Assembly (NCBI GenBank): GCA_003556835.1
Contig: PWQG01000192.1
Coordinates: forward strand, 1 to 14,171
DNA length: 14,171 nt
Direction of reading: 5' to 3'
Source of the DNA: Gammaproteobacteria bacterium
GTDB lineage: Bacteria; Pseudomonadota; Gammaproteobacteria; Pseudomonadales; Pseudohongiellaceae
Under the pieces are notes generated by a model that worked only from the letters and a program-made list of their open reading frames with translations, had not been told where the DNA came from and made no database searches. The position numbers and the translations under genes are program-made. Numbering within the stretch: position 1 is the first letter of the stretch; each line of letters starts with the position of its first letter. Positions 1 through 7,963 of this stretch are shown one piece after another.

Positions 1-2
1 TC

Positions 3-584
3 CATTCGCTGGGCATGGAATGCCTGGACGGCGATGTGGTGCCGGACGATAGGCTGTCGACGGAACAGGCCCTGGCGCAGGCTGCGGGTCAGGCGGACTG
101 CATAGTGACCAGCGGTGGTGTCTCGGCCGGGGAAGAGGATCACATGCGCGCCGCAATCGAGTCACGGGGACAGTTGCGTCTCTGGAAGCTGGCGCTGAAA
201 CCCGGCAAGCCCTTTGCCTATGGTCGGCTGTCCGACCGCCCGCTGTTCGCCCTTCCTGGCAATCCGGTATCTGCCTTTGTAACATTCCTGCTGTTGGTGC
301 GACCCTGTCTGTTGCGTATGAGTGGTGTGGCAGACTGTCTGCCACACTGGATGCGTCTGCCTGCCGGATTTTCCCGATCCGTCTCGGGCCAGCGTGAGGA
401 GTACCTGCGGGTGCAGTTGCAGCATGGCGATGAGGGCACCGTATTGCAGCCTTTTTCGAGTCAAAGTTCAGGGGTCCTCAGTTCACTCTCACTCAGTGAC
501 GGGCTGGCGGTCATACCACCGCATACCGCGGTGCGACCGGGCGATCAATTGCGATTCACCGCATTCAGTGACATAGTGAATTGA
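3..584 (+). CDS. moeA: Molybdopterin molybdenumtransferase MoeA, C-terminal part (5' end outside window)
   Basis: MoeA inserts molybdate into adenylylated molybdopterin, the last step of molybdenum cofactor synthesis in the cytoplasm. The reading frame is open from the left edge, so the gene starts before the window; about 193 residues are visible. They carry the MoeA/MogA-fold signature TSGGVSAGEEDHM, followed by KPGKPFAYG and the LPGNPVSAF loop of the active site. The C-terminal beta-barrel domain IV follows, with REEYLRV and SGVLSSLSLSDGLAVIP, which are typical of MoeA. The gene ends with TGA 28 bases before the next start, so it is probably co-transcribed with the lipoprotein gene downstream. 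The family assignment is firm from the motifs. The lost N-terminal half cannot be judged here. Confidence 0.93.
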   Translation, partial: HSLGMECLDGDVVPDDRLSTEQALAQAAGQADCIVTSGGVSAGEEDHMRAAIESRGQLRLWKLALKPGKPFAYGRLSDRPLFALPGNPVSAFVTFLLLVRPCLLRMSGVADCLPHWMRLPAGFSRSVSGQREEYLRVQLQHGDEGTVLQPFSSQSSGVLSSLSLSDGLAVIPPHTAVRPGDQLRFTAFSDIVN

Positions 585-611
585 TGGAAATTGCGTCATG
601 GAGTAGCTTTA

Positions 612-1370
612 ATGTTTGTCTGGATGTGTCGGCGCGGATTCTGTAACCACTGTCGTGCCGGCCTCGTAGTGGTATCACTCTCCTTGTTCATGGTGGCCTG
701 CGAGTCCGCCCCGGCACCCGATCAGCCTCCGGAAACACCTGCGGTACCCGTCGAGCCGGAGACCGAGCCCCCGCTGGTGCGGCCGGCACTCGATGCTGAG
801 GAGCGCTATCGGCGGATGATTGCCGATTGGCTCTACGATGGGTTGCGGGCCTTGCAGGATGATCGTCTGCTGACCCCCTCCGCCTCCAGCGCTCATCATT
901 ATTTCAGCCGGGTGCTTGCCCTGGAGCCGGACAATGAGCTGGCCCTGGAGGGCTTGCAGGACATCGTGAATCGATATGCCCAGCTGGCTGAAACCGCATC
1001 GCGTCAGGGCCAGTTCGAAAATGCGGAACTGTTTCTTCGTCGTGGCGAGCGGATCAATGCCGATCACTCGGTGCTGGACCAGGGGCGCGCGGTGTTGCAG
1101 ACTGAGCGCGAGCGGACATACAGCGTGCACACCCTGGAAGGTCGCAGCGTTGCCAACCGCAGTGATGCGGCGCGAGAGCAGTTACTGGCCATTGCCGGGG
1201 AACTGGCTGAAAGCCGGGATGAGCTGTTTGTTCTGGTGACTGCACCCAATGATGATCAGGGTCGCTGGATGTTCACATTGATCCGTGATGCCCTGGATGA
1301 GCCGCGCCTGCGGGGCAGCATTGAGATCGGCAGCCAACCCTCCGTGCGCCTGCTCAGGCCGCCAGGCTGA
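612..1370 (+). CDS. TPR-like lipoprotein of unknown function
   Basis: I do not recognise a named family. ATG at 612 is preferred over the upstream in-frame TTG at 591 because GGAG lies at 600-603, 8 bases before it; this gives 252 residues. The N-terminus has basic residues (RR at 7-8), a hydrophobic stretch at about 16-29 and a lipobox-like LFMVAC with the acceptor Cys30, so the protein is probably exported and lipid-anchored. The Met at -3 is unusual. A Pro/Glu-rich linker (about 33-60) leads to paired amphipathic helices that read like degenerate tetratricopeptide repeats (about 92-118, containing ALEPDNELALEGL, and about 120-150, containing GQFENAELFLRRGERINAD). The C-terminal 55 residues look like a small alpha/beta domain. 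The gene follows moeA by 27 bases, but no molybdenum role is implied. A cell-envelope scaffold is an inference only. Confidence 0.72.
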   Translation: MFVWMCRRGFCNHCRAGLVVVSLSLFMVACESAPAPDQPPETPAVPVEPETEPPLVRPALDAEERYRRMIADWLYDGLRALQDDRLLTPSASSAHHYFSRVLALEPDNELALEGLQDIVNRYAQLAETASRQGQFENAELFLRRGERINADHSVLDQGRAVLQTERERTYSVHTLEGRSVANRSDAAREQLLAIAGELAESRDELFVLVTAPNDDQGRWMFTLIRDALDEPRLRGSIEIGSQPSVRLLRPPG

Positions 1371-1410
1371 TACCGACCGCTGCTGCTCTGTATTTCACCA
1401 GACTGAATCA

Positions 1411-1425
1411 CCCGGTAATTCCGGG
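1411..1425 (+). other. Small GC hairpin after the lipoprotein gene
   Basis: CCCGG and CCGGG are separated by TAATT, a perfect 5-bp stem with a 5-base loop starting 40 bases after the lipoprotein stop codon. No T-run follows, so it is not a canonical intrinsic terminator. It could stabilise the 3' end of the moeA-lipoprotein transcript or be chance. Confidence 0.3.
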
Positions 1426-1477
1426 CCTTCCCGCTGCGTTTGAACCATATCCGGATTACCAGCGTATGCACAACTAA

Positions 1478-1591
1478 GGAACCTCTGAGATACAAGTCGG
1501 ATCGGCCGCTTGGTCGGTCCCTGTCTCGCAGGAAAGGTATCAAGATTCCATAAGGCGGTATTGTGCCCGGAGATTCTCCGGGCATTTTTTT
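1478..1591 (+). ncRNA. Candidate structured small RNA ending in an intrinsic terminator
   Basis: The 352 bases between the lipoprotein gene and the next CDS hold no convincing ORF but do hold ordered RNA structure. The stem 1499-1507/1512-1520 (GGATCGGCC with GGTCGGTCC, 9 pairs including two G-T) has a 4-base loop. It is enclosed by a second stem, 1486-1492/1522-1528 (TGAGATA with TGTCTCG), across an internal loop. A strong terminator follows at 1565-1591. The terminator lies about 195 bases after the last stop codon, far for a plain mRNA end. A weak promoter-like pair, TTGAAC (1440-1445) and TATGCA (1465-1470) with a 19-base spacer, would start transcription near 1478. The result would be an RNA of about 110 nt. 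It matches no RNA family I can name; a long 3' UTR of the upstream operon is the main alternative. Confidence 0.38.
1565..1591 (+). terminator. Intrinsic terminator (8-bp stem, T7)
   Basis: GCCCGGAG (1565-1572) pairs perfectly with CTCCGGGC (1576-1583) across a 3-base loop, followed by A and seven T residues (1585-1591). This is a textbook Rho-independent terminator on the plus strand. It ends either the moeA-lipoprotein transcript or a small RNA encoded just upstream, and it isolates the downstream Blh-SulP pair. Confidence 0.85.
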
Positions 1592-1634
1592 GCCCGGTTG
1601 ACCACAATCCCATTCAGAGTCTCCTCAAATGATA

Positions 1635-1665
1635 TTGCGCTGTGACAAGGCAATTTCAATACAAT
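1635..1665 (+). promoter_or_regulatory. Possible sigma-70 promoter for the Blh-like gene
   Basis: TACAAT at 1660-1665 matches the -10 consensus in 5 of 6 bases, with a weak TTGCGC -35 at 1635-1640 and a long 19-base spacer. TATAGT at 1671-1676 is an alternative -10. The site lies between a strong terminator and the gene start, where a promoter is expected. The bases themselves are only modest evidence. Confidence 0.28.
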
Positions 1666-1722
1666 ACGGATATAGTGTAGGCTGCATGGCCGGAAAACAG
1701 ACCCGGAAGCAATGGAGTTAGC

Positions 1723-2145
1723 ATGAATGTGAAACAGGTAGTTGACGGATTCTCCGTCACTGAACAGATCGAAGCGGATGATGTGACCCGACTGGCCGAC
1801 GAGGGGTTCAAGACGATCATCTGCAACCGGCCGGACGGCGAGGCGGAAGGTCAGCCTACTGCGGCTGAAATCCAGGCTGGTGCCGAGAAGAGTGGGCTGG
1901 ACTTCCGCGAAGTACCGGTTGTGTCCGGACAATTGACGCCGGCTGATATCGCGGCCATGTCTGCGGCGCTGGAGGAGTTACCACGTCCGATGCTGGCCTA
2001 TTGCCGGACCGGAACCCGCTCCATCCAGCTCTGGGCTCTGGCTGAAGGGATTCACGGCATGCCACACGAGGAAATCCTGGCGGCCGGCGAGCGTGCCGGT
2101 TACGACCTGGCTCCCGTAGTCCGCTGGCTGGAAAAGAACTCCTAG
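1723..2145 (+). CDS. Blh/DUF442-type (TIGR01244-like) phosphatase-fold protein
   Basis: This small cytoplasmic protein of 140 residues belongs to the dual-specificity-phosphatase-like family. Members occur alone or fused to rhodanese or metallo-beta-lactamase (persulfide dioxygenase-like) domains and are often linked to sulfide or persulfide handling. Visible hallmarks are GFKTIICNRPDGEAEGQPT (about 28-46) and the Cys-Arg loop YCRTGTRS with Cys94 and Arg99, the likely catalytic or sulfur-carrying cysteine. The length is normal for the stand-alone form. GGAG at 1714-1717 lies 5 bases before the ATG. A SulP anion transporter follows 47 bases downstream, and the two are probably co-transcribed. 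The substrate is unknown; a role in sulfur metabolism is inferred from family and neighbour, not shown. Confidence 0.85.
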   Translation: MNVKQVVDGFSVTEQIEADDVTRLADEGFKTIICNRPDGEAEGQPTAAEIQAGAEKSGLDFREVPVVSGQLTPADIAAMSAALEELPRPMLAYCRTGTRSIQLWALAEGIHGMPHEEILAAGERAGYDLAPVVRWLEKNS

Positions 2146-2192
2146 TGAACCACCTGTCCCCCTTGACCAGGGCGCTTTCAGACTGGAGGTAG

Positions 2193-3938
2193 ATGCAGGC
2201 CATGCAGGGAATCAAAGCCTTCCTTCCCATTCTGGACTGGGCGCCGGGCTATGGCCGGCGCCAGTTTGCTGATGATTCCCTGGCTGCCGTGATCGTCATG
2301 ATCATGCTGATCCCGCAGTCGCTGGCTTATGCCATGCTGGCGGGATTGCCACCGGAAGTGGGCCTGTATGCCAGTATTGTGCCACTGATGGTGTACACCT
2401 TCTTTGGCAGTAGCCGCACCCTGTCGGTGGGGCCGGTGGCCGTGCTCTCGCTGATGACGGCAGCGGCCCTTGGCAGGCTTGATCTACCCTCGGTAGAAGC
2501 CTATGTCACGGCAGCCATGACGCTTGCCCTGATGTCGGGGCTGATCCTGTTGCTACTGGGCTTTCTGCGGCTCGGGTTCCTTGCCAATTTCCTGTCCCAT
2601 CCCGTCATTGCAGGATTCATTACTGCTTCGGCCCTGATCATTGCTTTGAGTCAGCTGCAACATGTGTTCGGTGTCAGCGCTCATGGTGAAAACCTGCTCG
2701 TGCTGCTGCCGTCGCTGGTCGCTTCGATAGGGGAGTCGTTGAGCAGTTTCAACTGGCCGACCCTGCTGATCGGTGTCGGTGTGATGCTGTATCTGCTCTG
2801 GGCACGTCGCCACCTGGCCCGCATCCTGATGCAGATGGGTCTGGCGAAGCGGCTCGCAATCATACTGTCGCGGGTGAGTCCGATTGTAGCGGTGGCCGTC
2901 ACCATCCTGCTGGCCTGGGCGCTGGACCTGGGGGAGGCGGGCGTGTCATTGACCGGGGAAGTCCCTGCCGGGCTGCCAGGGCTCACGCGTCCTGATTTCT
3001 CCCTCGAAATCTGGCTGGCCCTGCTGGGTTCGGCGGCTCTGATCGCGATCATCGGCTTTGTGGAGTCGGTTTCCGTGGCCCAGGGGCTGGCCGCCAAGCG
3101 CCGGCAGCGCATTGATCCGAACCAGGAGTTGATTGGTCTGGGCAGTGCCAATATTGCTGGTTCGTTCACCGGCGGTTTTCCCGTTACCGGTGGCTTCGCC
3201 CGATCCGTGGTGAATTTTGATGCAGGCGCCGCGACCCCCGCAGCTGGCTTTTATGCGGCTGTACTGATTGCCGCAGCAACCTTTTTCCTGATGCCGTTGC
3301 TCGCCTTCCTGCCCCGGGCCACGCTGGCCGCGACCATCATTGTCGCGGTCTGGGCCCTGGTCGATTTCAGCATCGTGCGCAAGGCCTGGGATTATTCCCG
3401 AGCCGATTTCCTCGCGGTGCTGAGCACCATCGTCATCACCCTGCTGGCCGGGGTCGAGTACGGGGTGGCCAGTGGTATCCTGGTTTCCATCCTGGTCCAC
3501 CTCTATAAAACGTCCCGGCCTCATGTGGCCATTGTGGGTGAGGTGCCGGGCACCGAGCATTTCCGCAACATCAATCGTCATGAGGTGGTCACCCACGAGG
3601 AAATCCTGTCCCTGCGGATCGACGAGAGCCTGTACTTCGCCAATACCCGTTACCTGGAGGATCTGATCTATCGGGAAGTGAGTGCCCGCCCCCAATTGCG
3701 GCATGTGATTCTGATGTGCAGTGCAGTCAATGAAATTGACCTGAGTGCGCTGGAGTCACTGGAGACACTCAACCGCCGCCTTCTGGAAATGGAGATCAGG
3801 CTGCACCTTTCCGAGGTCAAGGGGCCGGTGATGGATGCCCTTGAGGGTACACATTTGCCGGCAGAGCTCAGTGGCCGGATATTTCTCAGCCAGCATCAGG
3901 CGGTCAGCGAGCTGCTGGCGGAGGAGAACGCGGCTTGA
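2193..3938 (+). CDS. SulP-family anion transporter with C-terminal STAS domain
   Basis: This inner-membrane protein of 581 residues is of the SulP/SLC26 type, which carries sulfate, bicarbonate or other anions, often by proton or sodium symport. Many hydrophobic helices run from about 30 to 440. They include the family signature near the start (IPQSLAYAMLAGLPPEVGLY, 40-59), SVGPVAVLSLMTA (78-90), and FVESVSVAQGLAAKRRQ followed by GSANIAGSFTGGFPVTGG (about 289-334). A cytosolic STAS domain fills about 455-570, with the IDLSALESL loop near 515-523. GGAGG at 2185-2189 is only 3 bases from ATG 2193 and 12 from the in-frame ATG at 2202, so either start is possible. The substrate cannot be read from sequence; the Blh-like neighbour makes a sulfur oxyanion attractive, with bicarbonate as the alternative. 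Confidence 0.92.
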   Translation: MQAMQGIKAFLPILDWAPGYGRRQFADDSLAAVIVMIMLIPQSLAYAMLAGLPPEVGLYASIVPLMVYTFFGSSRTLSVGPVAVLSLMTAAALGRLDLPSVEAYVTAAMTLALMSGLILLLLGFLRLGFLANFLSHPVIAGFITASALIIALSQLQHVFGVSAHGENLLVLLPSLVASIGESLSSFNWPTLLIGVGVMLYLLWARRHLARILMQMGLAKRLAIILSRVSPIVAVAVTILLAWALDLGEAGVSLTGEVPAGLPGLTRPDFSLEIWLALLGSAALIAIIGFVESVSVAQGLAAKRRQRIDPNQELIGLGSANIAGSFTGGFPVTGGFARSVVNFDAGAATPAAGFYAAVLIAAATFFLMPLLAFLPRATLAATIIVAVWALVDFSIVRKAWDYSRADFLAVLSTIVITLLAGVEYGVASGILVSILVHLYKTSRPHVAIVGEVPGTEHFRNINRHEVVTHEEILSLRIDESLYFANTRYLEDLIYREVSARPQLRHVILMCSAVNEIDLSALESLETLNRRLLEMEIRLHLSEVKGPVMDALEGTHLPAELSGRIFLSQHQAVSELLAEENAA

Positions 3939-5117
3939 TCAGCGTTCGATGGCTATGGCGACACCCTGGCCGCCACCAATACAGAGAGTGGCCAATCCGC
4001 GTTTGAGATCCCTGCGGATCAGTTCGTGAATCAGCGTCACCAGCACGCGGCAGCCGGAAGCGCCAATAGGGTGCCCGAGGGCGATGGCGCCACCATTGAC
4101 GTTGACCCGCTCTTCGTCCCACTGCATTTCCCGATTGACGGCGATGGCCTGGGCGGCGAAGGCTTCATTGGCTTCGATCAGGTCCAGTTCGTCCAGGCTC
4201 CAGTCAGCGCGGGCCAGGCATCGTTGGCTGGCGGAAACCGGGCCAATGCCCATGATTTTGGGATCCACTCCTGCATTGGCCCAGGCGCGCACCCGGACCA
4301 GTGGGGTGAGGCCCAGTTCTTCCGCTTTGCTTGCGCTGCAGACCAGTACAGCAGCGGCCCCGTCATTGATGCCCGAAGCGTTGCCGGCGGTGACACTGCC
4401 GTCCTTGCGAAAGGCCGGACGCAGATTGGCCAGTGTATCGGCTGTTGTACCCGCGCGCGGTCCCTGATCACGGTCCACGATCAGCGGCTCCCCCTTGCGT
4501 TGGGGTACGCTCACTGGAATGATTTCGTCTGCGAATCGCCCGGCTTCCATGGCAGCCGCCGCTTTCTGTTGCGAGCGGGCGGCGAATGTATCCTGTTCTT
4601 CGCGAGTGATACCGTACTTTTCCGCCAGATTCTCCGCGGTGATGCCCATATGATACTGATTGAAGGCATCCCAGAGGCCGTCGTGCAGCATCGTGTCCAG
4701 GGCCTGCCAGTGACCCATTTTCTGGCCAGTGCGCGAGCCGGGAAGCACATGCGCCGACTGGCTCATGCTTTCCATGCCGCCGGCCAGGATCATGTCAGCG
4801 TCCCCGGCCAGGATGGCCTGGGAGGCCAGGTGCACAGCCTTCAGGCCGGAACCGCAGACCTTGTTGATGGTCATTGCCGGGGTCTCGATGCCGAGACCGC
4901 CATTGATGCCTGCCTGGCGGGCCGTGTTCTGGCCGCAGCCGGCCGTCAGTACCTGACCCAGAATCACTTCGTTGACCTGTGCCGGGGACAGCCCGCTTTT
5001 CTCCATCAGACCCCGTATGAGCTGTGCGCCGAGTTCGGTGGCGGGCAATGAGGCCAGGTCTCCCTGGAAGGTGCCGATGGGGCTGCGCCCGGCGGCTACT
5101 ATGACAATATCCTGCAT
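3939..5117 (-). CDS. Acetyl-CoA acetyltransferase (thiolase II)
   Basis: This cytoplasmic thiolase condenses two acetyl-CoA to acetoacetyl-CoA, or does the reverse, in polyhydroxyalkanoate, ketone or short fatty acid metabolism (PhaA/AtoB type). ATG at 5117 is chosen over the upstream in-frame GTG (5141) because AGGA stands 8 bases before it and the resulting 392 residues equal the usual family length. The catalytic set is complete: acyl-accepting Cys88 in NKVCGSGLKAV, Asn317 in NEAF, His349 in GGAIALGHPIGASG, and Cys379 in CIGGGQG. The gene lies 34 bases after acs, so acetate activated there could feed directly into this reaction. No phaB or phaC gene is visible, so a polyester role is only a possibility. 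The stop codon abuts that of the convergent SulP gene. Confidence 0.94.
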   Translation of the reverse strand: MQDIVIVAAGRSPIGTFQGDLASLPATELGAQLIRGLMEKSGLSPAQVNEVILGQVLTAGCGQNTARQAGINGGLGIETPAMTINKVCGSGLKAVHLASQAILAGDADMILAGGMESMSQSAHVLPGSRTGQKMGHWQALDTMLHDGLWDAFNQYHMGITAENLAEKYGITREEQDTFAARSQQKAAAAMEAGRFADEIIPVSVPQRKGEPLIVDRDQGPRAGTTADTLANLRPAFRKDGSVTAGNASGINDGAAAVLVCSASKAEELGLTPLVRVRAWANAGVDPKIMGIGPVSASQRCLARADWSLDELDLIEANEAFAAQAIAVNREMQWDEERVNVNGGAIALGHPIGASGCRVLVTLIHELIRRDLKRGLATLCIGGGQGVAIAIER

Positions 5118-5151
5118 GTCCTGTTTCCTATGGAGCCTCACTCAGAGACTT

Positions 5152-7089
5152 CTAACGATTGATGCGATGTTCGATGAGTTCCTCAACCACGTCCGGGTCG
5201 GCCAGGGTCGTGGTGTCGCCCAGGTTATCCAGCTCATTGGCGGCGATCTTGCGCAGTATCCGGCGCATGATCTTGCCGGAGCGAGTCTTGGGTACACCCG
5301 GTGTGAACTGCAGCAGTTCAGGTTTGGCGAAGGAGCCGATTTCCTCGGCCACAAAAGCGATCAGTTCCTTGCGTAGCTCGTCGGATTCGTGATCCCGGGC
5401 CATCAGGGTGACAAAGGCGTAGATCGATTGGCCCTTGACCGGGTGCGGGTATCCGACCACAGCGGCTTCGGCCACTTTCGGGTGCAGCACCAGGGCACTC
5501 TCGATTTCGGCTGTGCCAAGGCGGTGCCCGGAGACGTTGATGACGTCATCCACTCGTCCGATGATCCAGTAATAGCCGTCTTCATCACGCATGGCGTTGT
5601 CGCCGGTGAAGTAATAGCCCGGGTAGGCTTTGAAGTAGGTGTCGATACAGCGTTGATGATCACCGTATACGCTGCGGATCTGGCTGGGCCAGCTGCTGGT
5701 GATGACCAGGTTGCCCTTGCCGGCTCCGGTGATTTCATTGCCGTCGGCGTCGAGCAGCTTCGGTTCCACGCCAAAGAAGGGCAGGGTGGCGGAGCCGGGT
5801 TTGAGATCGGTCGCGCCGGGCAGGGGTGTGATCATGGCGCAACCGGTTTCGGTCTGCCACCAGGTGTCGACGATGGGGCAACGTCCCTCGCCAACCACGT
5901 CATAGTACCACTGCCAGGCTTCGGGATTGATCGGCTCACCGACGCTGCCAAGCAGGCGCAGGGATTTGCGGGAGGTGGATTTTACCGCCTCGTCACCGGC
6001 TCCCATCAGAGCGCGTATTGCGGTGGGCGCGGTGTAGAAAATGTTCACCTTGTGCTTGTCGACCACCTGCCAGAATCGGGAAACATCCGGGTAGGTGGGT
6101 ACTCCCTCGAAAAGAAGCGATGTGGCGCCATTTGCCAGAGGCCCGTAGACGATGTAGGTGTGGCCGGTGATCCAGCCCACGTCGGCCGAACACCAGAAGA
6201 CTTCGCCTTCATGGTAATCAAACACATACTTGTGGGTCATGGCGGCACCGAGCAGGTAGCCGCCAGTGGTGTGCATCACGCCCTTGGGTTTGCCTGTGGA
6301 GCCTGAAGTGTAGAGGATGAACAGGGGGTCTTCGGAGTCCATCACCTCGGGCGGGCAATTGGTGTCGACCTCCTGCAGGGCTTCGTGATACCAGATGTCG
6401 CGGCCTTCCTCCCAGTCCACCTCGGCACCGGTACGCTTGACCACCAGTACCGTGCTGACGTCCGGGCAGGACTGCAAGGCCTTGTCCACATTCTCCTTCA
6501 GGGGGATGATCTTGCCGCCCCGGATGCCCTCATTGGCCGTGATCACCGTGCGGCAGTCCGAGTCGAGGATTCGATCCTTGATCGACTCCGGAGAAAAGCC
6601 GCCGAAGACCACGGAATGGATCGCACCGATACGGGCGCTGGCCAGCATGGCATAAACCGCTTCGGGGATCATGGGCATGTAGATACAGATGCGGTCGCCT
6701 TTTTTCACCCCACGATCCTTGAGGATGTTGGCAAACTGACAGACGTGTTCATGCAGCTCGGCATAATTGATGTGACGGCTGTCGGAGGGGTTGTCGCCTT
6801 CCCAGATCAATGCTGTCTGCTCGGCCCGCTGAGGCAGGTGCCGGTCCACGCAGTTGTGACAGACATTGAGTTTGCCTCCGGTGAACCAGTAGACATCGGC
6901 TTTGGCGAAGTCACCTTCGTAGACTTCGGTCCACGGTTCGTACCAGTCCAGGAAATGCTCGGCCTGTTCCGCCCAGAAGGTGAACGGCTTCTCGATCGAT
7001 TCACGATACATGCGCTCGTAGGCGCTCCGGTCCACAAGACTGTGCGCTGCAAGGGATTCTCTGACAGGGTAGGTTCTACTGATGGACAT
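5152..7089 (-). CDS. acs: Acetyl-CoA synthetase (AMP-forming)
   Basis: This enzyme activates acetate with ATP and CoA to acetyl-CoA, through acetyl-AMP, in the cytoplasm. The 645 residues are full length for Acs. The N-terminal ACAS segment is present, then the P-loop-like YTSGSTGKPKG (260-270) and the WWQTETG motif. The C-terminal domain carries PKTRSGKIMRR, where Lys606 is the catalytic lysine that Pat/Sir2-type acetylation controls in relatives. The ATG at 7089 has AGGAG 6 bases upstream, and this ribosome site lies inside the last codons of panC, which overlaps acs by 14 bases, so translation is likely coupled. In Pseudomonas an acs gene also lies near the pcnB-pan region, and acetate use is a process tied to CbrAB/Crc control. 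Confidence 0.97.
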   Translation of the reverse strand: MSISRTYPVRESLAAHSLVDRSAYERMYRESIEKPFTFWAEQAEHFLDWYEPWTEVYEGDFAKADVYWFTGGKLNVCHNCVDRHLPQRAEQTALIWEGDNPSDSRHINYAELHEHVCQFANILKDRGVKKGDRICIYMPMIPEAVYAMLASARIGAIHSVVFGGFSPESIKDRILDSDCRTVITANEGIRGGKIIPLKENVDKALQSCPDVSTVLVVKRTGAEVDWEEGRDIWYHEALQEVDTNCPPEVMDSEDPLFILYTSGSTGKPKGVMHTTGGYLLGAAMTHKYVFDYHEGEVFWCSADVGWITGHTYIVYGPLANGATSLLFEGVPTYPDVSRFWQVVDKHKVNIFYTAPTAIRALMGAGDEAVKSTSRKSLRLLGSVGEPINPEAWQWYYDVVGEGRCPIVDTWWQTETGCAMITPLPGATDLKPGSATLPFFGVEPKLLDADGNEITGAGKGNLVITSSWPSQIRSVYGDHQRCIDTYFKAYPGYYFTGDNAMRDEDGYYWIIGRVDDVINVSGHRLGTAEIESALVLHPKVAEAAVVGYPHPVKGQSIYAFVTLMARDHESDELRKELIAFVAEEIGSFAKPELLQFTPGVPKTRSGKIMRRILRKIAANELDNLGDTTTLADPDVVEELIEHRINR

Positions 7090-7963
7090 GGACGTCTCCT
7101 GTAGGTTGATTGCCGCGCAGCGATACCCGGATGTTGTCTATCAGGCGGGTCTGTTTCACCCAGGCTGCGGTCAGAATGATCAATTCGTCGTCGTTCCTGT
7201 TGGCCGGTTGCAGGGTCTGTGCATTACAGATGGCAAAGTAATCCGGAGTCAGTCCGGACTCGGCCAGACGGGTCCGCGCATCCGCTTCCAGCTTGCGATA
7301 GTCGTGGTGCCCGGCCTCGATGGCCGAGCGGATTTCGCGCAGAATTCCATAAATCCGCGTCGCACGATCCTTTTCGATATCGTCAAGATAACCGTTGCGC
7401 GAGCTCAGTGCCAGACCGTTGCTGTCGCGCCGGGTTTCGACCCCGATCAGCTCGACGGCCAGGCAGAGATCGTCGATCATTTTTCGGACCACCTGGAATT
7501 GCTGGTAATCCTTGAGGCCGAATACCGCAATATCAGGTTGAACAATATTGAGCAGCTTGCACACCACCGTAGTGACCCCGTCGAAATGACCAGCGCGGCT
7601 GGCGCCGCAATGCAGCTCGGAAATCACCGGCACGTGGACCACCGAGTGGCCGTCCAGTCCTTCGGGGTAGATTTCCCGCGTATTGGGCGCGAACAACAGA
7701 TGACAGCCAGCGGCCTGGAGTTTTTCCTGATCCTCGGACAGGGTGCGCGGATAATTGTCCAGATCCTCATTGGCGCCGAATTGCATGGGGTTGACAAAAA
7801 TCGTGGCCACTACCAGCTCGGCCCGTTCCAGGGCTTTTTCCACCAGGGACAGATGTCCCTCATGCAGGTTGCCCATGGTGGGTACCACGGCAATGCGCTG
7901 ACTGCTGCGGCGGACCGGGTCCAGCGCCAAGCGTAATTGCGTAATGCTATGCAGTGTATCCAT
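7076..7963 (-). CDS. panC: Pantothenate synthetase PanC
   Basis: PanC joins pantoate and beta-alanine with ATP to make pantothenate, the last step before CoA synthesis proper. Its 295 residues fit the family. Motifs in order are PTMGNLHEGH (28-37, the nucleotide-binding HIGH-like site), FVNPMQFG (56-63), RAGHFDGV (123-130), GLKDYQQ (149-155) and SSRNGYL (187-193). Its start overlaps the panB stop by one base (TGATG), and its end overlaps the acs start by 14 bases, so it sits in a tightly coupled operon. No panD gene, which supplies beta-alanine by aspartate decarboxylation, follows it in this window. Confidence 0.97.
   Translation of the reverse strand: MDTLHSITQLRLALDPVRRSSQRIAVVPTMGNLHEGHLSLVEKALERAELVVATIFVNPMQFGANEDLDNYPRTLSEDQEKLQAAGCHLLFAPNTREIYPEGLDGHSVVHVPVISELHCGASRAGHFDGVTTVVCKLLNIVQPDIAVFGLKDYQQFQVVRKMIDDLCLAVELIGVETRRDSNGLALSSRNGYLDDIEKDRATRIYGILREIRSAIEAGHHDYRKLEADARTRLAESGLTPDYFAICNAQTLQPANRNDDELIILTAAWVKQTRLIDNIRVSLRGNQPTGDVHVHQ

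Noticed and set aside
1436..1493. TPP riboswitch-like pieces (GAACC, CCGGAT, CAGCG, CTGAGA)
   Set aside because: The pieces are in the wrong order, the paired 5' half is missing, and no thiamine gene follows.
1478..1571. CsrB/RsmY-type RNA on the basis of GGA triplets
   Set aside because: Two of the four GGA triplets lie in stems, not loops, and there are too few for this RNA class.
4026..5051. Large plus-strand ORFs opposite the thiolase, acs, panC and pcnB
   Set aside because: They are antisense shadows in GC-rich codons of genes with complete catalytic motifs; none shows a recognisable domain.
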